Assembly (NCBI GenBank): GCA_905221605.1
Contig: CAJNDS010002835.1
Location: forward strand, 186,001-250,000
Direction: 5' to 3'
Source of the DNA: Symbiodinium natans
Taxonomy: Eukaryota > Sar > Dinophyceae > Suessiales > Symbiodiniaceae
Length of the DNA: 64,000 bases
The notes under the pieces are model-generated. The model did not search any database, had not been told where the DNA came from, and worked only from the letters and a program-made list of their open reading frames with translations. A program made the position numbers and the translations under genes. Every line of letters begins with the position of its first letter. Positions within the stretch are counted from its first letter, which is position 1. Below, piece after piece: positions 30,110 through 42,300 of the stretch.

Positions 30110-33100
30110 GTGTGGACCAGCTGCGGGCTTTGGTGGGTCCTTGGGCAGTCTGCGGCTACAACCTGATGCAGGTGCTCCGGGTGACGGCAGGGATCGGCGG
30201 GGATCGGTGGGGGCCCGTGCCGCGCATCTGAGGAATTCGGCAGTCAACGGCTGTCCTCTCCTCCTCAGCCGATTCGACCCGATCTTCTCGTGGTGCGGAA
30301 CAAGGCAGAGCATGGCCTCAAATAGAGCCCCTGGCCATCGGGCTGGTCATCCGTGCTTTTCTTCTGCAGATTTGTTTCTATACATGTTTCTACTGCAGGC
30401 CTTCAGCATTAACTACGCGGACATTTGCATCCGCTGGGGGCTCTACGAATCAGCTCTGCGCTTCGTGGGCTGGCCTATCATCCCGGGCTTCGACCTCGCA
30501 GGCAGATGGATGCTACTGTTACTACTACTGCGTGCGACGGTGCGCTGCTGTGCTGTGCTCCACGGGTTCTGGAGCCTCTGCGCTATGCTCTGCCGCAAAA
30601 CACTTACTACACGCCTACACGCAAGCTCACTTTTTGCAATGGACGGCACACAAGTACCACCCCCCAGGCACAGCAGCAGCTGGCGATATGAGGGGGGGGA
30701 CACCTCGAACCACTCCTTGGACATAACACCCCGTACTCAAGGGGTGGGCGGGCAGGCTTTTGATGCAAAGCTGCACAGCTGCTGGCATTGCAGCAACACA
30801 ACAAAGGAAAAGCTGACCAAGTCTCAACGCATCAAGCCAAAGCATGATGCAGAAGATGTAAGCGTGGGCGTAAGTGTTGGTAGCATGCACTGGGCGCGCA
30901 AGCTTTCCGTCCTTTCCAGGCGAAGTGGAGCTGGCCGGGGAGGACTCGGGCTTCGCTGTTGGCGATCGGATTTACGGTTGCAGTTTCTTCGGCAGCTACG
31001 CGACCCGACGCTTGCCTGGGGAGCGGTAAGCGGGCCGACATGGATCTACGTGCTTGAGCCATATGAGCCACATGTGCCACATTGCACATGCGAAGAGAGT
31101 GAGGTGTCGTTGTGCCCAAGTCCCAAGTTGTGAAGATGCCGGAGGCTGGTTGGCGCATAACCTAGATACAAGTACATGGCAAAGCCACGCCATCTATGTC
31201 CTTCTCAGTGCAGTCCTCCTGTTCGGTTGCCTTTGCTCGATTGCCTCCTTCACTGCAATTGCCCCCTAATAGCGCCCCCAGGTGCCCCCTTGTTGCAGGG
31301 CCTGAGCTTCGAGGCGGCGGCGGCGCTTCCGTGCGTTTTCGCCACAGCCCTGCATGCAGTGCACCTCTGCGGCGCCTGGCCCTCCGAACTCCTGGGAAAA
31401 GGCGCAAAGTTTTTGGAAGGCTTGTCTATAGGAAGCTTAACATTCGCGTTGAAATTCAGCGTGCCGACGTCTTTTCTCGCGCCGCGACACTCTGCGCCGC
31501 GATACATTTGATAAGCGTAGAGGTGACATAAGCTGACTTCCGAAACCCTTTGAAGCAGGTGTATCATGTATAAGCAGCCTAAGCAGCTGTATATTTTCCG
31601 TGTTTTGTGGGCAGCAGGCAGAGACGCCTTGGTGCACTCAGCGGCTGGAGGTGTCGGAGATATGCTTTGCCAGGCGCGGTGCGAAAGAAATGGGGGCGGC
31701 ATTGGTGGTTTTGCGGTGGTTTTGCAATTCTGCACTGATGTATCATATGTATCTTCACAAGAAGATACACGAAAGGCCTCGCCGCTCGCGACGTGTGCTT
31801 TGTTTTCTGATTGTGAAGCCAACACTTTCTGTTTCGATTCTCTCGAATGCGAAACTTGCTACGCTCCTTCGTCACTGCAGATTCTGCGCATTTGTGGGCT
31901 TCGCGTGGTTGGCATCGTTGGACAGCCGAGCAAGGTTAAGTCCTGCAAGGCCGGGATGTTGTCGGCTGCACGCCTGCACGCCGCATGCTGCATGCCGGAT
32001 GTCGCTCTGGAAATACGAGCAGGCAGATGTCGTCATCGACAAGTCCAGCGATGACTGGGCCTCCCACTCAGTGAGGCTCGAAATGGCAATTCGACACTGT
32101 ACTGCGCTTCCATCGCATTGCGTGCTCCTGAGGTGAAAGCTGCCCGGCAGCATGCACCCAACGGCTATCGTGCCATCTTCGATGCCAACGGCGTGGCCAC
32201 TCTGAAGGACGGGAATCTGAGCGGAAAAGGTTGAATCCAACAAATTGTCACATTAGAGTCACATGTTGAGACACGAATCACTTTCATCTCCCCAGGCCTC
32301 CTACGAGCTCCTGGCCAGGAACGGCCGCTTGGTCGTGTGCCCTTGGAAGACTGCACAGAAGCAACGAAGGTTAGGAAGGGTACAGAATGGTACACGCTCT
32401 ACACATAAGTCCCCAGAAAGTCACACAAATTGACAAACTGTGGAGGTACGGCTTCCACTCCAATTTGCCGAAGTGCGATGGCGGTCTCGGGACCCTTTCG
32501 CCATGGAACTGGGTCAAAATGGCTCTGGACCTCGCAAGGACGCCACGCTTCGTGGCCTGGCCAGAAAAGCTGGAGATCTCGCCTTGCGTTTGTCCGGATT
32601 TCCGGAACTTCACAGTCCTGCTTCTCTTGCTGTCGCCCGGTTCGCTCCACGCGTGTCGGTGCAGGATCCTTGCAGTATCCCTGCGGGAGCTTGTCCATTC
32701 TGTAGTCCGCGAATAGAGCTCTAAAGAGAGCTTAGGCAGCTTATAAGGAAAGGCGCACGTTAGGCGCTAGCTTGCGGCTGCGCCCCTCTGAGCGGCAGGA
32801 TGTATTGCTTCCAACCCTGTAAAGCCGAGGATCCGATGGACCTGACCCTGGACACAAAGGTGGGGATACTTATTTGGACTTCCCTGTTTTTGCACAAACG
32901 AACGGGGCCTAATCAACTCAGGTAATCTTACCTCGATTAGATGACATGCAGGTCGGTGAAGTGATATGTTTTCTGCAGTTCCAGCCCTGTGCAACCGCAT
33001 CATTTTCAGCATCACCAGCGAGCTACGTCAAAGGCTTTACACATATTTAATTCTTTAAGTGTTCTCCTTAGTCGCCCTGAACGTCAGCCACCGAGGGCGC

Positions 33101-34097
33101 CCTGGATGCGTCGACCGTCACCAACCCGTAAACCCAAAATGGCGGATGCCGCGAGTCAGAAGGACAATGTGACCATACATCCTTTCCATTGCTCTCTTGA
33201 CAGCCGGCTGTTTCGAGCTGTGTTTTCGCAGAAGAAGGCCTTTGTTGAAGACACGACAGCGAGTAGTTACTGCCTCGAGTGGTCAGCCATGCTTTGCGGT
33301 GCTACATGGACTCATCCCGTCATTGCCAAAGGGCCCTGCCCAGTAGGTTTTGAGGATCGGTGTTTTGAGGTACAGAACACCGCAGGAGAACCGAACACCA
33401 CCGTGCAGCGCAGGAAACCGGACGCCTCTTGGGCAGACCGGTTCCATTAGCTCACTGCGTCTTCTGTGCATAGTGTCCAACGACGGGGACTGACACTAGA
33501 GTGGCGAGGGATAGCGTGCGAGATGGACAGGTGAAAAAAACGGCTTTAAACGCACACTCCTTTAATTTGATTTAGCAGTTTAGCAAATACGACGGCAAAA
33601 GAACACTCCAAACCATGCCTGAAAGGATCTGCCAGCGGCGCGGGGTGTAGGTGTAGAACCAGGCTTCATGTTTAGTAAACATGCTGTGAGATCTGTGAGG
33701 CCGTTCTGGGCTTCAACTTGCCCCTTGGACCGAGACGTCCCAAATCTCAACCCACATGCTCAACGTGTCGAGTCATGTGCAAAGATTTAGCAAGAGCTGC
33801 ATTACTTTGCCCGGCTGAGGAGCTTCTTTGCCGATGAGACAGAGACTTGCGGCAAGTACTTTGCACAGATGGGAGAGTGGCTGGACGCTGGCAAAATCAC
33901 AGCTTCTCCACCGCAATGTGCAAGGCTTGTAAGCCCTGTGTGCAGGCCAGGGACTAGATTGAAAGCAGAACTGTGGGTGCCGATGTGTTCTTGGTCAGGT
34001 ACCTCCGGTGCAAACCTTCAGATTGTCAGGGGCGCGGGATGCTCACACTGCCTTGACCTCTGGACGAAGCGTGGGCAAGCTGGTGGTTATGACCTGA
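30110..34097 (+). CDS. VAT-1/quinone oxidoreductase-like gene, nested in a GH63 intron
   Basis: This is a zinc-free medium-chain dehydrogenase of the VAT-1/NADPH:quinone reductase type. Exon motifs in family order: GFGGSLGSLRLQPDAGAP (30,125), SINYADICIRWGLYESA (30,405), IIPGFDLAG (30,477), DSGFAVGDRIYGCSFFGSY (30,947), LSFEAAAALPCVFATAL (31,302), ALVHSAAGGVGDMLCQ (31,627; the nucleotide-binding AAGGVG), ICGLRVVGIVGQPSK (31,888), ADVVIDKSSDDW (32,022), GYRAIFDANGVATLK (32,165), ELLARNGRLVVC (32,308), NWVKMALDLARTPRF (about 32,507), DPMDLTLDTK (32,833), FFADETETCG (33,826), EWLDAGKITASP (33,876) and SGRSVGKLVVMT, ending at TGA 34095. The start codon lies upstream of 30,110 and was not identified. 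Several introns start with GC. The gene sits entirely between two consecutive exons of the GH63-like gene, only about 136 bp from the next one. Confidence 0.9.
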
Positions 34098-34233
34098 CAA
34101 GACAAAAAAGATCTCCGACGCGCAGTGACGTGTAGTGCCGTGCAGTGCCGTGCAGCCTGAGAAATCACACCGCAGCATGTCGCCTCACCAACACTTTCTC
34201 ACCGCACTTGGCACGCTGGTTTTGTCAACAGGA

Positions 34234-37200
34234 GCGGCTTTACGGACTGTCCAACCCTCAAGGCAATCATGGCGAGGACGTCAAGGAAGAGGGGATTTCT
34301 TTGCACATGAATTGCACGTTTGGAAGAGGGGTACTGGCATCGGTCAGGAGTTGTACTACTACCTGGATGCCACGCCTACTCACAGCTACATGAAAATGCT
34401 GTACAAGTATCCACAGGCCAAGCCCCAGATGCCCAGCAGATGCCCAGCAGATGCCCAGCAGATGCCCAGCAGATGCCAGAACTCCCCCCCCCCCTCCCCT
34501 CCTTCCCTCCTGACGCCCCCGAGGCAGCGTATCCCTATGATGAGCTGCGGCGGGTGAACTTCGAAAGGAAGCAGGATCCGATGCTGCTGTGCCCCGGCTC
34601 TGTTGCATTATGCGATTGTGTTGCATTGTGGGAAAGTCTCCGGTCTCCCTTGGAAATTGTCTTAGACATTGATTTGGTCTGCAGATTCGACGGTGTCAGG
34701 GAGTATGAGCTGCTTGACACGGGAATCCTGGACAATAACAAGTACTTCGACGTCGTCGTCGAGTGCGGAGCCCTACTTATGCCATGCCAACAGCCCGGCC
34801 ACGCAGCCGGCCACGCAGCCGCTCGTGACTCGCAAGGTACGCGCAAGCCGACGTAGACGACACGCTGGTGCCAGCCTATCCAGCCTACATGTCTGTGCAT
34901 ATCAGCAAGTTGCGGCATCTGTGCACGCGCCTGCTTCTCCTGAGGTGCAGATTACAGCATACAACCGTGGAGACGAGGAGGTTAACGACTGGCTTGCACC
35001 ATGTGCTACAATGCGCACTCGAACGCGCACTCGACGCATCGCGTTGCAGCCGTTGCACATATGCAGGTGCCCGAACTGTAACTGTCGTTGTGCTACTCTG
35101 TGTGTGTGTGGTTTCTCCTAAGTACAGGTACCAGAGGAAGTTGTTGCTACTCTGTGCGCGATTTCTCTTTCTAGCGTGAGCCTGCATCTGATTTTGTTCC
35201 TCCGCGCGCATTGTCGCAACTTTGCAAAAAAGCAACTCGTCCTCGTCCATGGTTTGCAATTTTGGGAGAGAATGGGGGACGCAAAGCTCTCCCATGAAAA
35301 AAGCGGATGGTATCGCACGATGAGGGATGTAAGTAGCCAGTTTCTTGTTGTCTCAGTGCTGTTGCATGATGAGATGGCTCCTTGCAGGATTGATGGGTGG
35401 GCCTTAGAGGACATGTCAGCGGCATTGCACGATGAGATGGGGTAGCCATCTTCTTGTTGCCTCAGTGCTACCGCATGAGACGCCTCCATGACATGGTATA
35501 GGGATCATTCCTGACGCCTCTCGGCCGAAGCCGAGGCGGACGTCAGTACAGTATCACTGGTATTGAATGATGGGAGACTGTTAACATTGGTAGCACATCG
35601 CACAAGCAGAGGCCTAGGGCCTAATTAGGGATTCAGAACATGATTGAACTCAGCAAGAAAACGGTGTCATGGCATGACGAGTAGGCTGCAGGCTTTCCTC
35701 AAAGACAAGTCTCTAAAGTCGCCTCTTTCCTGTTGCCTTCCATGACTTCCATGTCATCGCGTGCGGTTTCAACACGAACCAAGGCCAAGGTCTGCCAAGG
35801 AACCACAAGGAACCCTCTTGAAGGAGCTCGGAGCACTTCGTTTGAGAATCACTGTGGTTTATGTGGTTTCAGGGGCAACCCCAGATTCATGCGACTCGGG
35901 ACAAGAAGGCTGGGCAACTCCGAGCAAATTCGAACGCGCGCTTCAGAAGGCTGCGTTTCCCATGATACCTCTTTCAAAATCAAGCGCAGTCGCTGCACGC
36001 GATGACACTGAGGACGGTCGATTCCATAGAAGCGTGATGACACGGAAAACAGAATATCCACAACAGAAGAATGGGTTAGCAAGTCCAGCTGCTCTCGCAC
36101 GAGCGCGCAAGGCGGAGCTGTGTCTCCTCCCGCAGGCGGAGGGGCTTCTCTGGGGCGTGCAGTCACATCACATGTGTCGGCACATGAGTCGGCTTGGTGC
36201 AGAAGGCCTGGTTCCGCAACACCTGGTCTTGGAAGACGGGCAGCGCCAAACCCGCCATGAAGTATGTCCCCAAGTTTCGGATGATAGAGATCACGTCACT
36301 CCGCCGCCGTTTCACCATGACCCTTTTATGACTATGTTTCACCATGTTATGACAGGAGAGCTGTGCGTTCCCTGTGTGTGCACTTTGCTGTCATACAGCC
36401 GTGCTGTGATCTCTTGGCCAGGCATGATGTGCTTGGCAACTTCCATCTGCATGTGGATGGAGATCCAGAGGCTCGCGGCCAATCGGCATGCGGCCACAGG
36501 TCTCTAGCACAGTCTAGCAGCCGAGTAATCTACAGGTGATCTTTTGCGAGAACGAAACCAACGATCAGCGGGTGAAGGGAGGCTGGAAAACGTGTTCCGT
36601 CGTGTTCTCTCCGCATCTCTCCGTGCTGGAGGCGCGCTGAGCCCCTACAAGGCACATGCTCTTGTTTCTCACAAGCGCCAACTCGGGGGCTCGGCGGCCA
36701 CCTTCCAGTTTTTTGCCGAGGAGCCGGCGCCCGTGGAGCAAAGCAAGGCTCGCCTCGCCTTTTTATTCCCGCCGCCTGTGCAATCACTTGATGTATTGGA
36801 GATCAGGGGTATCCCGGATTGGAATCAGAGATTCGAAGAGCATGATTTCAATATGTGAAAGAGAACTTATTATGAGGCCGAGTCGGTCCCAGGGGACCAT
36901 CGGAGCCTGGAGCCCAATGCTTGGTTCGCCATTTGGCGCAGATTCGGCGGAAACCTGGGCCCGGAGCCTCCGAAGTACGCCGGGGCGCTCAGAGAGCTTC
37001 CTTCAACGCGGCCACCCTTGAACGGCGGCGCACCACCACCACCAACAACTCCCCCCTTTACCCCGGCACAGAAATTAAACAGGATAGTGCCAAGCAGAGC
37101 ATGTGTTCTGCTGCGTATCTGTGGCGGTGTCATATGTAAGCCTGTATCTGCACGTTGCGGCTTGCTGCCCAGGGCCAGGAGACGGGCCTGGACCAGGGCT

Positions 37201-39304
37201 TCCCACACCACCTCAGCCACGCCAAAGGACCTTTCAAGGACAGCGTCCCAGATTCCGCCTGTGAGGCGAAAACTTATACCCTCGATTTCAGTCGTCTAAC
37301 CCGGAGCGGAAGAAGATGCATCTTAGCCCCTCAGGATGGCTTTCACGATTATGTCATCCGCGGCGACAAGGTGTTGCGTGGCCAATGTTGTTTGTTATTC
37401 TTTGAGTCATGTGGAGTTTAACACCATTTTCCAAGGGCCAGGCGCAGCAACATTTTAATGTTGCTGTCGAACCGCCGCGTGGATGAGTGTGGATGAGTGT
37501 GGTATGTGTTTCTCCGTCTTGGAGGCAGCCGTGTCCACCAGCAACGGGACCAAAGCAGGCCTGCTAACGAGGCGAGGGTGCAGCACGGATTGCACGTCCC
37601 TGGTCTCATGCTTCAGAATTAGCAGTTGAGCCATTCCGTTGCTGCGGCGGACACACGTAACACGCGTAACACGCGTAACACGGACTGAACATTGTTTTAT
37701 AGACCTCTTCCATGAGCTGCGCTTCCGGGTCAGGCACAAAGTGGCCGCAGGCAGTCACGTGAGCTTTAGATTGCGCTTGACCTGTGCGGACAAGAGACGG
37801 CACCTCAGCCTTCGAGTGCTTCGAGTGGGGCGTAGCCCTGATCCAAAGATCTCTGGGCACTCACTTCGCGTCGGAGCCCCCAGTCCCGTTGACAAGGCTT
37901 CCCACCCAACGGGGCCTTCTTGGACTTCGATGCGACCCTCCAGTCCCGGAGGGATGAGACCGACAGGCCAGAGCACGAAAAAGAGGGGCGCTCTTACCTA
38001 CGAAAGGGTTGGGGAGGGGGGAAGGGGTACTCCGAGTAATGTTGCACTGTCTTTAGTATGGGCCCCCCCCCCCCCCCCCAAACAAATTTGGGACCCTCTA
38101 TAAGCTCTATAAACGCATGGCCCGGCGACCCCCCCAAACAAATTGGGGGGGGGAGGGGAACCGCCCTCGGGGCCTCAAGCCTTCAGGACCTCAAGGCCTG
38201 AAGCTTTCCAGCGTTTAAGATTCCTGGAGCCCAAGGCCCTAAACACAAACCCTTAAACGCAATTCATCCGAAAAAAAAACTAGGTATTATAGAGGATAGC
38301 CAGACAAACTTGCTAAAGACAGCCTGACCGGCCCGTGGGCTACCTATCACAAAGTTTGTTTGGGGCCTCGTTTCGTAATGAATTTCCATAAGGCTTTACA
38401 TGGAACTGGCCGGGCTTAGATTTCTGGATTCTCTGCGCTCTGGCCCTTTAAGATTCCTGGAGCCCAAGCCCTCAGGGCTTCAAGCCTTACTGCGTAAGCT
38501 CTTAACCCAAAACACAAACCCTTAAAATGGAGGAGGAAGCCGGACGTCATTTGGACACCTTGCCGGCCGGCGCCGCAAGCTCTGAACAAAATCACACTGT
38601 GTCGAATCGGGCACAAGCCCATTGGCAATAATATGTGGCTACCCGTGTTCGATATTTGGTCCTTGGCGGGGCCCACTTCTCTATGGCCACTCCAGCTTGC
38701 TGAAGCAATGGGGCTATGTGCCAATGCGCCCATCGGGAAACGTCCGGACAAAAACTTGTGACAATAGACGGTGCCCCGAACAAACTCGGTTCGCTGAATA
38801 GATTTTCGAAACTTGTGTTTATAGACAGTCCTTGTACTTTCAGCCAGTCCATTATTACTCGGTACTCCGATTTTGAGGGTGGGGGGGGGGGGGGAACAGC
38901 GCTCATGCCGTGGGGTTTAGAATTGCATTCATGGCTCTACAGTTGCGTGCTTTCAGTTGCGAGCTTTTGGAGTGCTTGCAGATCTTGCAGTTGAAGAGGG
39001 TCTGGTCTGGTCACAGATCACCAAGTCCTTACCAAGAAAAGCTCACTGCAACCTGAGAATCAGAGTTGCTCCCAGAGTGTTTGCCGGAATAGTCCTCCAA
39101 GCAGATACTCCATAGTCCCTTGCAGGTTCTATGGCCTCCTGCAGGAGGACATTACATGTCCCGAGCGGCGCCTTGTCCACCGCCAGGTGCCTCTGCTGAT
39201 CTTGGAACAGCATAAACATCTATACATGCCTCTACGCACACACACATCAAAATATGCATGTATAGACAATGTACACTATAGATGCAAGTCTCTTTGATCA
39301 TCAT

Positions 39305-39341
<37 letters not shown>

Positions 39342-42300
39342 ATATATCTATATATACATACATGTATGCGTGTGTGTGTGTGTGTACATATGTAGTCTCG
39401 AAGTATATGAAGCAGCCTGCATCTTCCAATCAGCGAAGCAGACAAGCACAGGTGATTTGCCGGCACTTGGGGGGGGAATGCTGGGGAGCGAAAGAAGAGT
39501 TCCCCCGGACTCCTCGCCCACCGCCCCCGCCCGAATCTTCAGCCCCTCGATCCGAAGCTCGAAACCATTTACGGACCGCGCCACGCATGTCAAGGCTGTG
39601 GTTTTTTCTCCCAGACGCGGTTTTACCCACAGCTCTTGTGCAGTCGTTGGGTCCTGCGCCGCTTCACAAGCAGGCAGGCAGGTCCACATAGAATAGAAAC
39701 CATTTAAGCAAACGCGAGTGCAACCGTTGTCCCCCCGAATTCTGATCCCACGTGTAAAATGCTCATGGCTCAAGGCTCTCGCTGGCATGGTCTGGACCAA
39801 GCAGAGCCTCGGCTATGCTTCTGCTCACATCCCCGAATCTGGATTCTTCCACAGGGGCTTTAGATGTAAGCCAGTGAGGCATATAGCCCTGTGTATGGTT
39901 GGGCAATGTCGGATTTGGTTCATTCGTTTTGTCAACCCGCATGCGGGTTAGCCAATGTGCCAGACTCTGGAGGTTGTACTACTACGACATTCGATCCTGG
40001 CTTTCAGGCAGCAAGAAATCAACACACAGTGTCTTGGGTCCTGTCTCGTCACATTTGCAGGTGACGAGGGTCGTGGAAAGCCCCCAAGCCGTGGTCGGCT
40101 CCTAAGGGGGAGCAGCAGCGACTTTGGGACCACACGCAGATACAGCTGCAACAGCGGGAAACGTCTTCAGTCAGAGGTGGCCGGAACGAAGACTGGGACC
40201 ACCTCTACAATGCCGATGTGATCTCCATGCCGGTGCCGTGCTCTGACTCACTGTATGGGCTTGAGCAGAAGATGCATGTGTCTCGCCTTCTTGACAGGAC
40301 AAGTGGGAGTATCCCTGGTATGCCACATGGGCTTGGGCCTTACACTGTCATAGTAACGCCTCGCAGAAATTGGGCCGCACGACTGGACGTCAAGAGCAAA
40401 AAGGTGACAGCGAACCCAGACAACGCAAATTCTAATCTTGATCTTGCCTCCGCGGCGAGAGCGTTGTGCAGTACAACGAGACTGCCATGAGGCCATGCGC
40501 CAAGGGTGTCCGGTCCTGCGATGATATTCGGGTCCGCGTACGCAATACGGATGGAGGGCCTGAGACGCGCACACACGCACACACATACACACACATACAC
40601 ACATGCACACACCCACGCACTCACGCACGCAAACACGCACGCACGCACGCGTGCACAAGCATGCACATGCACTGCATAGATCAAGCCTTCTTGAAACATC
40701 CGCAATGCAACGTGCCAAGTTCGTTTGAAGCACGCGTCCATTCATTCTAATTTGATTTAAATTGTTTAGGGCATGTGAGTCAGTCACAGATTTGCTCCTA
40801 GCATGGCATAATTTAGTTCAGTCTCACCTGATTTTTGGGAGACACTTTATGGAACTTGTCCTCAAGTACTGTTAATCATCGTTTTCTGCAGGTTTTGTTG
40901 TTGCTCGAGTTTTGAGTTGATACTGTAAAATTTCAAGAATTAGTTGAGGCCATCCACGCGTCCGGGCCATCCGTCTGTAGAAAGCTGTTTCATCAAAATA
41001 GTCGTGCTGTGCTTGCAACATTTGCACATCGACCGCCTCGGCCTGGCCCTGCCACTTGTTCTGGCCATGGGTGTTTCAGTGAATCGAGAAGGGCCCTTCG
41101 CCTTGGATTGGGTTTCCGGGAAGTTGCCAACAGCTCCTCGCAAACCTTGTTCAGTTTGACCCGAAACATCCCGAAACATTACGTAATTAACCAATTGGCA
41201 AAAATATGTATCACCCACAAACGTTTGCGGCAAACGCAACTATAGGATTTGGCCTTCCATTGCCTTCCGCTGGCCCTAGTGGACGCCCAGTTTGCCAAGG
41301 ACACGCGATGCTCCTGTGGCATGTGAGCCATCGCCAGTCCTGTGTATCGCGAGAGTGGCCGTAGAATGTAAGCAGGAGCAATTGCGGCTCATCACGTTGG
41401 TGCCACCGGCCTGCTTTGAGGGACACACCCTTCTGTCCGGTTCTGCCCGCATGCCATCATGTGCTGAAGCTCGGCATAGCTAAGGAACGGCCGTAGCCTC
41501 AGTCGAAGCGGTCAGCCGGAGTTCTTGTCATATGGGTTCTAAGCCACAACACAGCAGAATCACAGAGAAAGGTTTATGCATCCGAACGGGCAGTTTCCAG
41601 CCTACGAGTGGAACTTCAACGACGTGAACCCACCCGTGCATGCCCGACGTCCAAGAGTTTAGGAGTTGATTGGGCTGAGAGAGTGTGGCTTGATGCGTGG
41701 CCTGCTTTGTGGAAATGCGAAGAGCGGAGCGGACGGTCTCAAGGCATGGGCGGTGTGGAGAGTCTTCCAGATGGACCGCAAGAACCGGGCGGACGATGGA
41801 GACTTGAGTGCTGGGCTCACACGAAACTGATTGTGTCTGATTGTGATATCCCATGGCTACTCGACAGCACTACAAGAAATTGCAAAGCATCGATCTCTCT
41901 TTGGCAGGTTTCTTGGAAGAGCTCTTCCACAAGCTCATGCGTCGCAGCCGAATCTACTTTCAACAAACATCACGAGAGACCATCACGAAAGACCATCAGA
42001 GGCTCAACTTCACGTGGTGGGTGAACCGCAAGGATGCCGAGGGGAGGACCGCCCCTGCTCAAGCGTGCTGCTAAACCACTACGAAGAATCATGCATTCAG
42101 CATAGATTGCAATAGCGAGTTATCCGATATAATTGCAACAGCGCTATACTTTCACCAACTTCGTTGTGTTTGAACGACGCGGCATGGCAGGAACATCTTT
42201 CAGGGTGGCTTCCTAGGCGCGGAGCCCACCTGCAAAGCTTCAGCTCAATCTCAGCTCGTGAGCTTGCAGGCCTAGACAACATTGGTGTGGTGGATCGTAG

